Shown here: one piece after another, positions 1 through 8,893 of the stretch
How the letters are laid out: every line of letters starts with the position of its first letter
How positions within the stretch are numbered: the first letter of the stretch is position 1
NCBI RefSeq assembly: GCF_018390595.1
Contig: NZ_JAHBAV010000004.1
Coordinates: 1 to 64,000, forward strand
Source of the DNA: Dietzia massiliensis
Lineage (GTDB): Bacteria; Actinomycetota; Actinomycetes; Mycobacteriales; Mycobacteriaceae
Length of the DNA stretch: 64,000 nt
Direction of reading: 5' to 3'
Translations under genes and position numbers: made by a program
The notes under the pieces: model-generated
The model's database searches: none
Told to the model about the DNA's origin: nothing
The model's input: the letters and a program-made list of their open reading frames with translations, nothing else

Positions 1-676
1 GTCGTCGTGCTCGACGACCCGGTGCTGGACCCGGCCGACCCCGCCCGGTGGTGGCGTTGTCGTCGTCGACCCGGGGAACGTCTTCTCCGTCAATCTCGAC
101 GACCTCGCCCCTGCCGTCATCCCACACGGCCTCGCCGCGCGCGATCATGCCGGCCTCGGTGCTGAGGGTGACCTGGGGGAGGAAGAACGCGAAGAGAAGG
201 GCGACGGCGAGGACCGGCACCACGAACCAGAGCGCGGGAGCCAACGCATCCGCATAGGAGTCCACGATCCCCTGGTTCAGCGGCTCGGGGAGGTTCGCCA
301 CGAAGGCCGGCGTGACGGCGCCCGGGTTCAACCCCGAGGCGATCGCCTGCTCCGGGTTGGCGGCCACCGTGTCGGTGAGGTTGTCGATCAGCCGACCCGT
401 GAACAGCGAACCGAACCAGGCGGTGCCGATCGCCGCACCGATCTCGCGGAAGTAGTTGTTCGAGCTCGTGGCCACGCCCACCTCGCGCGGGTCGACCGCG
501 TTCTGAACCGCCAGCACGATCACCTGCATGACCAGGCCCAGGCCGGCGCCGAAGAACAGCAGCATGCCCATGATCTGCCAGATCGGGGTCGAGCCTGTCA
601 TCTGGGTCATCACCGCGACCGTGGCCGTGGTCAGCGCCATGCCGACGATCGGGTAGATGCAAAAAGGCGTGCTCGG
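1..676 (-). pseudogene. 3' remnant of a DHA2-type MFS multidrug transporter
   Basis: Reading down from position 676 gives a continuous frame that resembles the last third of a 14-helix DHA2 (EmrB/QacA type) drug:proton antiporter. It has several hydrophobic helices, the block NNYFREIGAAIGTAWFGS (about 430-480), and a final helix LWFVVPVLAVALLFAFFLPQ (about 175-240) followed by a charged tail. The frame is closed upstream by an in-frame TGA at 677-679, only about 50 bases from the moeA stop. The first ATG (640) falls inside a transmembrane segment. The N-terminal two thirds of a normal ~500-residue transporter are therefore missing. The frame stays open to base 1, so the true C-terminus lies outside the window. 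I read it as a 5'-deleted pseudogene; a sequence-assembly join is the alternative. Confidence 0.7.
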
Positions 677-726
677 TCACGTGCCTTCTGGTCTCAGATC
701 TGTCGCCTGCCCGCGGGCATCGGCGG

Positions 727-1980
727 CTACAGCGCCACCGCGTCGACCTCGGTCCCGGCGGCCAGCGAGGTCACGTCGGCGGGGATCTCCACCAGCACGT
801 CAGCGCGCGCCATCGAGGCGACCAGGTGTGAGCCGGAACCGGAGACCGGCTCGACGACGGGGATGCCAGCACCGGAGTCAGGGCCGAGCGCCGCCCGCAG
901 GAACTGGACCTTCCCTGCGGGGGAGGTGACGTCGCGCGAGAGCCGGGCCCGCACCGGTTGGACAGGCGACCGCCCCACCGCCTCGAGGATGACCGGTCGC
1001 AGCAGCACCACGAACGACACCAGCGCGCTGACCGGGTTGCCCGGCAGACACACGACCGGGGTACCGCGCCAGGTCGACAGGCCCTGGGGTCCGCCGGGCT
1101 GCATGGCGATCGGCGCGAAGCGGGCGCCCTCGCGATCGGCGAGGACCTGGCGCACCACCTCGGCGTCGCCCATCGAGACGGCGCCCGCGGTGACCACGAG
1201 GTCCGCACCACCGACAGCCGTGTCCAGTGCCGGGGTGAACTCGCCGCGGTCGTCGCCCGAGATCGTTGTGGTGGTGACCTCGCACCCGCAGGCCTTGAGG
1301 GCGGCGGCCAGGGTGATGGAGTTGGACTCCCAGATCTGCCCCGGCCCCAGCGGCCGCCCCGGCGCGACCAGCTCCGAGCCCGTGGCCACCACGCCGACCC
1401 GCGGGCGAGGCCGCACATCGAGACCCGACTCCCCGAGCGAGGCGGCCGCCGCGAGGTGGCGCGCCGCCAGCCGCACCCCGGCGTCGATCACCACGTCGCC
1501 GGCGCGGACGTCGTCCCCCGGGCGGCGGATGAACTCGCCCGGCGACCGCGGCGCCACCACCAGCACCGCAGTGGGGTCGGTGTCGCTCACCCTCGTGTCC
1601 TCGACCGGCACCACACAATCCGCACCCTCGGGCAGGGGCGCGCCGGTCATCACCTTGCAGGCCTCGTCGTCGTCGACCCCGTGACCCCGACCGTCACCGG
1701 CGTGCACCGCCCCGACCACCCGCAGCCGCGCCGGCGAGTCCGGCCCCGCCCCGGCGATGTCCACCGACCGCACCGCGTAGCCGTCCATCTGCGAGTTCAC
1801 GAACAGCGGCAGATCCACCGACGCCCGCAGCGGCACCGCCAGGACCGAGTCCGCGCACGCCGCCAACGGCAGGTGCGTGCTCCGCGCCGCCCGCTCCAAC
1901 ACCGGCGCCAGGTGCGCGCGCAGCAGCTCGCGGTACTCGGCGGGGGACGGACGGTCGGGCCGGTCGGGCAGGGAACTCAT
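727..1980 (-). CDS. moeA: Molybdopterin molybdenumtransferase MoeA
   Basis: A 417-residue protein that inserts molybdate into adenylylated molybdopterin in the cytoplasm, the last step of Moco synthesis. The MoeA signature MDGYA lies at about residues 62-66. The MoCF/MogA-like nucleotide-binding domain carries VATGSEL and GQIWESNS, and PGNPVSA comes near the C-terminal domain. Length is normal for the family. I chose the ATG at 1980 (MSSLPDRPDRPSPAEYR) because family similarity begins just after it. A longer open frame reaching 2280 would cover the start of the divergent permease and has no homologous sequence. It is divergent from uraA, with 76 bases between the starts. A second MoeA domain exists in this window, fused to MobA (21932-23791), so MoeA function is duplicated here. 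Confidence 0.93.
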   Translation of the reverse strand: MSSLPDRPDRPSPAEYRELLRAHLAPVLERAARSTHLPLAACADSVLAVPLRASVDLPLFVNSQMDGYAVRSVDIAGAGPDSPARLRVVGAVHAGDGRGHGVDDDEACKVMTGAPLPEGADCVVPVEDTRVSDTDPTAVLVVAPRSPGEFIRRPGDDVRAGDVVIDAGVRLAARHLAAAASLGESGLDVRPRPRVGVVATGSELVAPGRPLGPGQIWESNSITLAAALKACGCEVTTTTISGDDRGEFTPALDTAVGGADLVVTAGAVSMGDAEVVRQVLADREGARFAPIAMQPGGPQGLSTWRGTPVVCLPGNPVSALVSFVVLLRPVILEAVGRSPVQPVRARLSRDVTSPAGKVQFLRAALGPDSGAGIPVVEPVSGSGSHLVASMARADVLVEIPADVTSLAAGTEVDAVAL

Positions 1981-2056
1981 GTCCCCACGGTAACCGCGTT
2001 GTACTGTGCCTACGGCGCGCGCGGGTGCGGCCGGACGCAGCGAGAGTGGGGAAGAC

Positions 2057-3493
2057 GTGGGTCTCTGGTCGGTACACGGCGACGGCAGGAACATCCGACC
2101 CGGTGAGGTGGTCGCCCCCATGGAGCGGCTGAGCTGGCCGCGCACCATCGGGATCGGCGCGCAGCACGTGGTGTCGATGTTCGGCGCGACGTTCGTCTTC
2201 CCCATCATCATGGGCCTCAACCCGCAGCTGGCGATCCTCTTCTCCGGCGTGTGCACCCTGTTGTTCCTCGCCGTGGTCAAGGGGCAGGTCCCCAGCTATC
2301 TCGGCACCTCGGTGGCGTTCGTCGGCGCGGTCGCGGCGATCCGCGCGCAGGGCGGCACGAGCGCGGAGGTCACCGGCGCGATGCTGGTGGCGGGCGCGGC
2401 GCTGCTGGTCGTGGGCGTCGTCGTCCATCTCGTCGGCGGCCGCGTGGTCACGGCGGTGCTGCCGCCCGTGGTCACCGGCGCGGTCGTCATGCTGCTCGGC
2501 TTCAACCTCGCGCCGGTCGTCGCCGACACCTACTGGCCGCAGGACCAGTGGGTGGCGCTGGCGGTGATGGTCGTGCTGATCTTGATGACCGTCGGGCTCA
2601 AGGGCTTCGCGGGGCGGATCGCGATCTTCCTCGCCCTCATCTTCGGTTACGTCCTGTCCTGGGTGCTGGACCTGGCCACCGGCCCGATCACCTCCCTCGA
2701 CGCCGACTCCGGCGAGGTGACGGAGCACCTGCGCGTCGACTGGTCGGGCGTGTGGGACGCGCCGTGGCTCGGCCTGCCGCCGATGACCGACGAGGCCGCC
2801 GGCGTGGTGGGCATCCACGCGCCGAGCTTCTCGCTGGCGTTCGTGCTGCTGGTGGTGCCGGGCGTCATCGCGCTCATCGCCGAGAACGCCGGGCACGTCA
2901 AGGCGATCGGGGAGATCACGCGGACCGAGACCGACGGCCTGATGGGCCGCGCCCTCGCCGCGGACGGTGCCGGGACCGTGCTGGCCACGTCGTTCGGCGG
3001 GTCGGCGACGACGACGTACGCCGAGAACATCGGTGTGATGGCCGCGACCAAGGTGTACTCGACGGCCGCGTACGTGGTGGCCGCGCTGACCGCGATCGTG
3101 CTGGGGTGTTCCCCCAAGCTGGGTGCGGTGATCTCCGCGACCCCGGGCGGTGTGCTGGGCGGCATCACGGTGGTGCTCTACGGGATGATCGGCCTGCTCG
3201 GCGCCAAGATCTGGAAGGAGAACCGGGTCGATTTCGGTAACCCGCTCAACCTGGTGCCGGTCGCGGCGGGTGTGGTGATCGCGATCGGCGACACGACCCT
3301 GCAGATCACCGACGACTTCCAGCTCGGCGGCATCGCCCTGGGTACCCTGGTGGTGGTCCTGGGTTACCACCTGGGACGGGCGATCGCGCCGCAGCTGCGC
3401 GGCCAGGCCGAGCGCGACGAGATCCACGAACTCACGCTGCTGGGGCCCACCCCGGACGTCACCGCGCTGGAACGGCGGCCGGAGGACGAGTGA
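2057..3493 (+). CDS. uraA: Uracil/xanthine permease, NCS2 (NAT) family
   Basis: A polytopic inner-membrane nucleobase:proton symporter of about 478 residues. The N-terminus after the first charged stretch has the UraA-type block QHVVSMFGATFVFP followed by NPQLAILFSG. The middle carries the IALIAENAGHVKAI region, where the conserved Glu contacts the uracil ring, and a GGSATTTYAENIGVM block. Up to 14 hydrophobic segments can be counted. I prefer the GTG at 2057, preceded by GGGGA about 7 bases upstream. An ATG at 2006 is also in frame but would sit only 25 bases from the divergent moeA start. It is followed after 63 bases by moaA. Nucleobase specificity (uracil against xanthine) cannot be settled by eye, although the QHVVSMFGATFVFP block favours uracil. 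Confidence 0.88.
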   Translation: MGLWSVHGDGRNIRPGEVVAPMERLSWPRTIGIGAQHVVSMFGATFVFPIIMGLNPQLAILFSGVCTLLFLAVVKGQVPSYLGTSVAFVGAVAAIRAQGGTSAEVTGAMLVAGAALLVVGVVVHLVGGRVVTAVLPPVVTGAVVMLLGFNLAPVVADTYWPQDQWVALAVMVVLILMTVGLKGFAGRIAIFLALIFGYVLSWVLDLATGPITSLDADSGEVTEHLRVDWSGVWDAPWLGLPPMTDEAAGVVGIHAPSFSLAFVLLVVPGVIALIAENAGHVKAIGEITRTETDGLMGRALAADGAGTVLATSFGGSATTTYAENIGVMAATKVYSTAAYVVAALTAIVLGCSPKLGAVISATPGGVLGGITVVLYGMIGLLGAKIWKENRVDFGNPLNLVPVAAGVVIAIGDTTLQITDDFQLGGIALGTLVVVLGYHLGRAIAPQLRGQAERDEIHELTLLGPTPDVTALERRPEDE

Positions 3494-3556
3494 GCGGGGC
3501 ACGGCGCGGGCCCCTACACTCGGGGCCACCTACACCTTAGAGGGGAGGTGGCCGCC

Positions 3557-4618
3557 GTGACCGTCCCGGACACCCGCCGCGCACCGGGCGCGGGCCCGCA
3601 CACACGCCCCGCGACGCCGCTGCTCGTCGACTCCTTCGGCCGCGTCGCCCGGGACCTGCGGGTCTCGTTGACCGAGAAGTGCTCGCTGCGCTGCACGTAC
3701 TGCATGCCCGAGGAGGGGCTGCCGCCGATCCCCGACGCCGCGCGGATGACGGCCGACGAGGTGATCCGGTTGGTGGCGCTGGCGCACCGCGAGCTGGGGG
3801 TGCACGAGGTCCGCTTCACCGGGGGCGAGCCGCTCATGCGGTCCGACCTCGAGCGCATCATCGCCGGCACCCGTGAGGCCTGCCCGGACCTGCCCATCGC
3901 CATGACCTCCAACGGGGTCGGCCTCGAGCACCGCGTCGGTCGGCTCGTCGAGGCCGGGCTGGACCGCATCAACATCTCGCTGGACACGGTCGACCGCGCC
4001 GAGTTCGCCGAGCTGACCCGCCGCGACCGGCTGCCCTCGGTCCTGCGCGGCGTGCGGGCCGCCGTCGAGGCAGGGCTGGATCCGGTCAAGGTCAACGCGG
4101 TGCCGCTGCGCGCGACCCTGCACGGCGCGCCCGACCTGCTGGAGTGGGCGCTCGCCGAGGGCGTGCAGCTGCGGTTCATCGAGGAGATGCCCCTCGACGC
4201 CGAGGCCACCTGGTCACGCGCGGAGATGGTCACCGCCGCCGACGTGCTGGACTCCCTGCGGACCCGGTTCGAGCTGGTCCCCGCGGGGCGCGAGGACCCG
4301 TCCGCGCCGGCCGAGCTGTGGCGGGTCGCCGGCCACACGGTCGGGGGCGCGCCCGCTACGGTCGGGGTGATCGCGACCGTGACCCGCAACTTCTGCGCGG
4401 CCTGCGACCGTACCCGGCTCACCGCCGAGGGAACGGTGCGGTCGTGCCTGTTCAGTGACGACGAGACCGACGTGCTCGGCGTGCTGCGCTCGGGCGCCCC
4501 GGACTCCGAGGTCGCGGAGATCTGGCGGGGCGCGATGTGGGGCAAGCAGGCCGGGCACGGGATCGGCGGTACTGCCTTCCACAGGCCGCGGCGGTCGATG
4601 GGAGCTATTGGTGGTTGA
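3557..4618 (+). CDS. moaA: GTP 3',8-cyclase MoaA (radical SAM)
   Basis: Catalyses the first step of molybdenum cofactor synthesis, conversion of GTP to 3',8-cyclo-7,8-dihydro-GTP, which MoaC turns into cyclic pyranopterin. The protein is 353 residues. The SAM-binding [4Fe-4S] motif CSLRCTYC gives Cys42, Cys46 and Cys49. The second, substrate-binding cluster is supplied by Cys280, Cys283 and Cys297 ([10 protein letters not shown] and RSCLF). It ends in Gly-Gly, as active MoaA proteins do. The start is a GTG at 3557, 8 bases after a strong AGGGGAGG. An upstream GTG at 3548 overlaps that ribosome binding site and is less likely. The stop overlaps the moaD start, so the two are translationally coupled. 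No moaC or moaE lies in this window. Confidence 0.95.
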   Translation: MTVPDTRRAPGAGPHTRPATPLLVDSFGRVARDLRVSLTEKCSLRCTYCMPEEGLPPIPDAARMTADEVIRLVALAHRELGVHEVRFTGGEPLMRSDLERIIAGTREACPDLPIAMTSNGVGLEHRVGRLVEAGLDRINISLDTVDRAEFAELTRRDRLPSVLRGVRAAVEAGLDPVKVNAVPLRATLHGAPDLLEWALAEGVQLRFIEEMPLDAEATWSRAEMVTAADVLDSLRTRFELVPAGREDPSAPAELWRVAGHTVGGAPATVGVIATVTRNFCAACDRTRLTAEGTVRSCLFSDDETDVLGVLRSGAPDSEVAEIWRGAMWGKQAGHGIGGTAFHRPRRSMGAIGG

Positions 4619-4931
4619 CGTGTCAGTGTCGAGCGATAGAGTTGATGATGTGAGCAGCACACCGGATGTGGGACGAGCGCCGCGGGTGATCACCGTGGGC
4701 TACTACGCCGCGGCGGAGGACGCCGCCGGTACCGCCCGCGAACGACTGCACACCCACGCCACCACCGTCGGGGAGCTGGCGCGGGAGGTGTGCGAGCGGC
4801 ACGGTGAGCCGCTCGCCAGCATCGTCACGGTGTCCTCCTTCCTGGTGGGCGACGAGACCACCCGGGATCCGAAGACCCCGATCGACGGCGTCTCCGCCAT
4901 CGATGTACTGCCCCCGTTCGCCGGCGGCTGA
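4611..4931 (+). CDS. moaD: Molybdopterin synthase small subunit MoaD (ThiS-like)
   Basis: A small ubiquitin-fold sulfur carrier. Its C-terminal Gly-Gly (…LPPFAGG) is adenylylated by a MoeB-type enzyme and thiocarboxylated, and it delivers sulfur to cyclic pyranopterin together with MoaE. About 106 residues from the GTG at 4611, which overlaps the end of moaA by 8 bases and follows GGGAG by 6 bases. A GTG at 4650 would give 93 residues, closer to the usual 80-90, and the 13 extra N-terminal residues have no family counterpart, so the start is uncertain. The body [14 protein letters not shown] and [10 protein letters not shown] are clear MoaD features. modA follows after 3 bases, so moaA-moaD-modA looks like one transcript. 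Confidence 0.87.
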   Translation: MVDVSVSSDRVDDVSSTPDVGRAPRVITVGYYAAAEDAAGTARERLHTHATTVGELAREVCERHGEPLASIVTVSSFLVGDETTRDPKTPIDGVSAIDVLPPFAGG

Positions 4932-4934
4932 GCG

Positions 4935-5741
4935 ATGAACCGGAGCCGGGGGGTCGGTGTGCTGACGGTCGCCCTGGCGTGCACGGTGGTCGGTGCCTGC
5001 GCTCCGGAGGATCCCGAGGACGAGACCATGACCATCGGTATCGCGGCCGCCCCGTCGTTGTCCGCGGCGTTCACGGAGATGATCGACATCCTCGAGGACG
5101 AGCATCCCGGGGTCACCGTCAGCCTCGAGCTGGGCCGGTCGGACACGATCGCCGCCGGGCTGCCGGGGCGTGACGACATCAACATCTTCGCCTCCGCGAG
5201 CGAGGACGCCATGCAGCAGGTGGTGGACGCCGGCGTGGCCGTCGATCCCCGCGTCTTCGCCCGCAACCACGTCGTGGTGGCCGTGCCGTCCGGGAACCCG
5301 CGCCGGATCACCGGGCTACGCGACCTCGAACGCCCGGACCTGCGGGTCGGCCTGTGCGCGATGGACGTGCCGTGCGGGAAGGCCGCGGAGACGCTGCTGT
5401 CCGCGGCGGGCGTAGAGCCGCCGGGGGTCGAGCGGGACTCGGGTTCGCGCGCCCTCACCGCGCGCCTGGCCGACAACGACATCGACGTGGGCATCGTCTA
5501 CCGGACCGACGTCGCCGCCTCGCACGGCTGGGTCGCGCAGGCCGAGGTCGACCAGCGGGACCACGAGCTCGCCCAGGCGGCGGGGACCACGCGGTACTCG
5601 GTGGCCAGGGTCGTGCGCGGCGAGGAGGGGGCCGACCCGGAGGGGGAGCGCGCGGCGACGGACGACTTCCTGGAGTTGGTCGTCTCCGATCGGGGCCGGC
5701 GCGCCCTCGAGAACTCCGGACTGGACCCGCTGCCGCAGTGA
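4935..5741 (+). CDS. modA: Molybdate ABC transporter substrate-binding lipoprotein ModA
   Basis: A 268-residue extracytoplasmic molybdate-binding protein. It has a short basic N-terminus, a hydrophobic stretch and a lipobox (VGAC, Cys22), predicting a lipid-anchored protein. The ModA-type binding residues are visible as a serine near the start (AAAPSLSAAF), the stretch NIFASASEDAMQ, and the late VGIVYRTDVAAS block. Length fits the family. The gene starts 3 bases after the moaD stop. No modB permease or modC ATPase follows. The next gene is the nitrite reductase, so ModA must work with a permease encoded elsewhere or be an orphan receptor. It completes a short Moco supply operon with moaA and moaD. 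Confidence 0.9.
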   Translation: MNRSRGVGVLTVALACTVVGACAPEDPEDETMTIGIAAAPSLSAAFTEMIDILEDEHPGVTVSLELGRSDTIAAGLPGRDDINIFASASEDAMQQVVDAGVAVDPRVFARNHVVVAVPSGNPRRITGLRDLERPDLRVGLCAMDVPCGKAAETLLSAAGVEPPGVERDSGSRALTARLADNDIDVGIVYRTDVAASHGWVAQAEVDQRDHELAQAAGTTRYSVARVVRGEEGADPEGERAATDDFLELVVSDRGRRALENSGLDPLPQ

Positions 5742-5742
5742 G

Positions 5743-5810
5743 CGCGGAAAATCCCCCCGTCGGCCGCGGAAAATCCCCACGTCGGGAGGGTATTTGGCCG
5801 GGCCTAGACT
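5743..5810 (+). promoter_or_regulatory. Twin 21-bp direct repeats and probable leaderless promoter of nirK
   Basis: Two 21-bp direct repeats, CGCGGAAAATCCCC-C/A-CGTCGG, lie at 5743-5763 and 5765-5785, 20 of 21 bases identical and 22 bases apart, which is about two helical turns on one face. They are followed by a -10-like TAGACT at 5805-5810, seven bases before the nirK ATG at 5818. This suggests a leaderless or nearly leaderless transcript, with the repeats as an activator or repressor site. The regulator is unknown. Confidence 0.55.
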
Positions 5811-5817
5811 CGGCGGT

Positions 5818-8469
5818 ATGAGTACTTCCGCGCCCCGCTCCCCGTCCCGGCGGACGGGGTCGTGGCACCGGCGGGCGACCCGGCCGGTGCAGCTGTGGAT
5901 GATCGCGCTGGTGGTGCTGGGCGTGGTGCACCGGTGGGTGCCGGCGTCCACGTGGACGATCATCCACGTCTTCACGCTGGGCCTGCTCACCAACTCGATC
6001 CTCGTCTGGGGCCAGCACTTCACCGAGACGCTGCTGCACCAGCGGCCCGCGGAGGAGTCGAGGGCGGTCCAGGTGCGCAGGATCATGGTCCTCAACGCGG
6101 GGATCGTGGCGTTGGTCGCGGGGATGATCGGGGCGTGGCCGATCGCGATCGTCGCCGGCGCGACGGTCGTCGGCGGAGCGGTCGCCTGGTACGTGGTGGA
6201 TCTCGTCCGGCAGATCCGCGCGGCCGCTCCCACCCGGTTCCGGCCGATCGTGCGGTATTACGCGGTGGCGGCGGCGTTCCTGCCGGCCGGGGCGGTGGCG
6301 GGCGCGGTCATGGGGGTCGGCGTCGGCGAGGAGTGGGGCGTGCGCCTGCGGGCGTTCCATCTCGCCGTCAACGTCCTGGGATTCGTCGGCATCACGGTCC
6401 TCACCACGCTGGTCACCTTCTGGGCCACGGTCCTGCGCACCCCGATGGCGCCGGGCCAGGACGCCGCTGCGACCCGCTCCCTGGCCGTCATGGCGGCGGC
6501 CGTCGTCGCGGCGGCGGGAGCCTCGCTCGCGGGGGCGGAGCCGGTGATCGCCGGGGCGCTGGGCGGGTACCTGCTGGCCGTGCTGTGGCACCTGGTGTAC
6601 CTGGTCCGCGCCGCACGCAGCGCGCCGCCGCGGGAGTTCGCCTCGATGAGCATCGCCTGCGGGCTGGTGTGGCTGCCGATCGCGCTGGGATGGGCCACGT
6701 GGCTCGTCGCCACCGGCCGGATGACCGACCTGGGCGACGTGACCGCCCCGCTGCTCGCCGGCGCCGCCGCCCAGATCCTGTTCGGCGCCATGAGCTTCCT
6801 CATGCCCACCGTGATGCGCGGGGGGCCGGCGGCCGTGCGCGCGGGGATGGTCGAGATGAACCGCCTCGCGGCGTTCCGCCTGGTCCTGGTCAACGTCGGG
6901 CTGATCGTCTTCCTCGCGCCCGGCGGGACCAGCTGGACGCGGGTCGTCGGCTCGCTGCTGGCGTTCGTGGGGTTCGTGCTGTTCCTGCCGGTGATGATCC
7001 GCGCCGTCCGCGCTCAGCTGCGGGTGATCCGCGCGGCCGCAGCGGCGCGGGAGGCCGGGGAGAAGCCCGCCCGGGTCACGGCGGACACGGCCCGCGCGGA
7101 GATCGCCCCCGGTCGGCGGCGGAACCTCGTCGGTGCGCTGGCGGCGCTGCTGGTGGCGGCCCTGGCGACGGGGACCGCCCTCGTCGTCGACCCGTCCTCT
7201 CCGCTGCGCCGCACCGACGGGTCGGCCGTGGTCACCCCGACCGGCAACACCACGACCGTCGAGGTGGTCGCGGTGGGGATGAGGTTCGAGCCGAGCACCG
7301 TGACCGTCCCCGTCGGTGACCGGTTGGTGATCGAATTGAGGAACGACGACGAGACGACGGTTCACGACCTGTACCTGGCCAACGGGGTCGGGACCGGCAG
7401 AGTGGAGCCGGGTGAGACGGCGCGGGTGGACGTCGGCGTGGTGGGCCGCCCGGTCGAGGGCTGGTGCACGATCGCCGGGCACAAGGCGATGGGCATGACC
7501 TTCGATGTGCGGGTCGAGGGGGGCGATCCCGCCGGCGGCGGGTCCGGCGGTGGTGTCGGTGGTGCGGCGTCCCCGACCGACGCGATCGACGTCCTCTCCC
7601 CGCCATCGGACGATGTCGTGACCCGTGACCCCGTCCTCCCGCCCGCGCCGCCGGGCCGTGAGCACCGGATCACCCTCACGGTCGAGGAGACCACCGACGA
7701 GCTGGCGCCCGGGGTGGTGCGGCCGGTGTGGACCTACAACGGTGGTGTGCCCGCGCCGACCCTGCGGGGCCGGGTCGGGGACACGTTCGTCGTGACCTTC
7801 CGCAACGAGGGGACGATCGGCCACTCGATCGACTTCCACGCCGGTGACGTGAGCCCCGACGAGGTCATGCGCACGATCCCGCCCGGCGAGGAGTTGGAAT
7901 ACCGGTTCACCGTGAAGCGGGCGGGCGCGTGGCTGTACCACTGCGCCACCGCGCCGATGAGCGGGCACGTCGCGGCGGGGATGTTCGGGGCGCTCATCGT
8001 GGACCCGCCGGAGCTGCCGGAGGTGGACCGCGAGTACGTCCTGGTGCAGTCGGAGGCGTATCTCGGCGGCGACGACGAGCCGTTCGACATAGACAAGATC
8101 GCCGCCCGCCGGCCCGACCTGGTGATGTTCAACGGCCACGCCACGCAGTACCGGCGCGACCCGCTCACCGCGCGGGTGGGCGAGACCGTCCGGATCTGGG
8201 TGGTCGCGGCCGGCCCGAGCGACGGCACGAGTTTCCACGTGGTGGGTGGGCAGTTCGACACCGTGTACAAGGAGGGTGCGTACCGGCTCCGCGACGGACG
8301 CGACGCGTTCGGCGGGAGTGGCGGCGGGGCGCAGGCGCTGGACCTGGCGCCGTCGCAGGGAGGGTTCGTCGAGATGACGCCGGCCGAGCCCGGTCGCTAC
8401 GTCTTCGTGGACCACGCGTTCGCTGACGCGGAGAAGGGCGCAACGGGCTTCCTCGACGTGAGCGGCTGA
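5818..8469 (+). CDS. nirK: Copper nitrite reductase NirK with N-terminal membrane domain and extra cupredoxin
   Basis: An 883-residue protein predicted to reduce nitrite to NO on the outer face of the membrane. Residues 20-450 hold about 13 hydrophobic helices with conserved-looking histidines (IIHVFTLGLLTN, GQHF, AFHLAV, LWHLV), broadly like NnrS-type membrane proteins. Residues 470-570 form a cupredoxin with type 1 copper ligands His516, Cys550, His555 and Met558 or Met560. Residues 570-883 are the two-domain nitrite reductase. Type 1 ligands are His669, Cys709, His717 and Met722; type 2 ligands are His674, His708 and His866; catalytic Asp672 and His807 are present. All key residues are retained, so it should be active. 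The ATG at 5818 is seven bases from a -10-like hexamer, and an earlier in-frame start at 5794 is less likely. It follows modA and precedes the nar operon. Confidence 0.9.
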   Translation: MSTSAPRSPSRRTGSWHRRATRPVQLWMIALVVLGVVHRWVPASTWTIIHVFTLGLLTNSILVWGQHFTETLLHQRPAEESRAVQVRRIMVLNAGIVALVAGMIGAWPIAIVAGATVVGGAVAWYVVDLVRQIRAAAPTRFRPIVRYYAVAAAFLPAGAVAGAVMGVGVGEEWGVRLRAFHLAVNVLGFVGITVLTTLVTFWATVLRTPMAPGQDAAATRSLAVMAAAVVAAAGASLAGAEPVIAGALGGYLLAVLWHLVYLVRAARSAPPREFASMSIACGLVWLPIALGWATWLVATGRMTDLGDVTAPLLAGAAAQILFGAMSFLMPTVMRGGPAAVRAGMVEMNRLAAFRLVLVNVGLIVFLAPGGTSWTRVVGSLLAFVGFVLFLPVMIRAVRAQLRVIRAAAAAREAGEKPARVTADTARAEIAPGRRRNLVGALAALLVAALATGTALVVDPSSPLRRTDGSAVVTPTGNTTTVEVVAVGMRFEPSTVTVPVGDRLVIELRNDDETTVHDLYLANGVGTGRVEPGETARVDVGVVGRPVEGWCTIAGHKAMGMTFDVRVEGGDPAGGGSGGGVGGAASPTDAIDVLSPPSDDVVTRDPVLPPAPPGREHRITLTVEETTDELAPGVVRPVWTYNGGVPAPTLRGRVGDTFVVTFRNEGTIGHSIDFHAGDVSPDEVMRTIPPGEELEYRFTVKRAGAWLYHCATAPMSGHVAAGMFGALIVDPPELPEVDREYVLVQSEAYLGGDDEPFDIDKIAARRPDLVMFNGHATQYRRDPLTARVGETVRIWVVAAGPSDGTSFHVVGGQFDTVYKEGAYRLRDGRDAFGGSGGGAQALDLAPSQGGFVEMTPAEPGRYVFVDHAFADAEKGATGFLDVSG

Positions 8470-8893
8470 CCGCCCCGCCACCCGCCACCCGCCGACGGCG
8501 GCATCGGGCGAGCGCTGGCGGCGGCAGTGACGGGCGCTGGCGGCGGCACCGGGCAGAGAGTCAGCGCATCCGGCCTCGATTGCGCTGCCTCTTCGGCCTG
8601 TGCTGCGTGTCTGCACGTTTGGGCGAGGGTTGTGCTGGTGGATCGGTCCAATCGGCCAGCATAAGCCGGAGAGGCAGCGCATCTTGGCGGGCTTGTGATG
8701 CCGGAATGCTCGTCCCGGCGGGAATGCCTCCGCTGGTCGGGCCGGCGCCTCCGCCTGATCCCGCGCCCGATCTCGCGCCCGGCCGGGGGCGATTGACGCG
8801 TCACGGAATAGACGAGGGGCCGCACCGGTTGGTATAGATGACACATCAAATAGCATCGACCGACTGATCGACCCGACGAACCAGGAGCGTGCC
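8470..8893. repeat. Gene-free stretch with a long imperfect inverted repeat
   Basis: This 424-base gap between nirK and the VOC gene has no convincing gene. It contains a long inverted repeat: the 20-base arm 8578-8597 (core GCGCTGCCTCT) pairs with 8665-8683 (core AGAGGCAGCGC) with one mismatch and one bulge. Pairing resumes inside with TGTGCTG against CAGCATA. The whole element spans about 106 bases. It could be a terminator for nirK or a decayed small mobile element. The start-proximal part holds a -10-like TATAGA about 60 bases before the VOC start, and an AGGAGCG ribosome binding site at about 8882. Confidence 0.5.

Noticed and set aside
1981-2280. A 100-codon N-terminal extension of moeA
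   Set aside because: It overlaps the divergent permease, carries no MoeA similarity, and the family begins near the ATG at 1980.
8580-8837. An 85-codon plus-strand frame in the nirK-VOC gap
   Set aside because: It lies across the inverted repeat, has no ribosome binding site and no protein-like composition.
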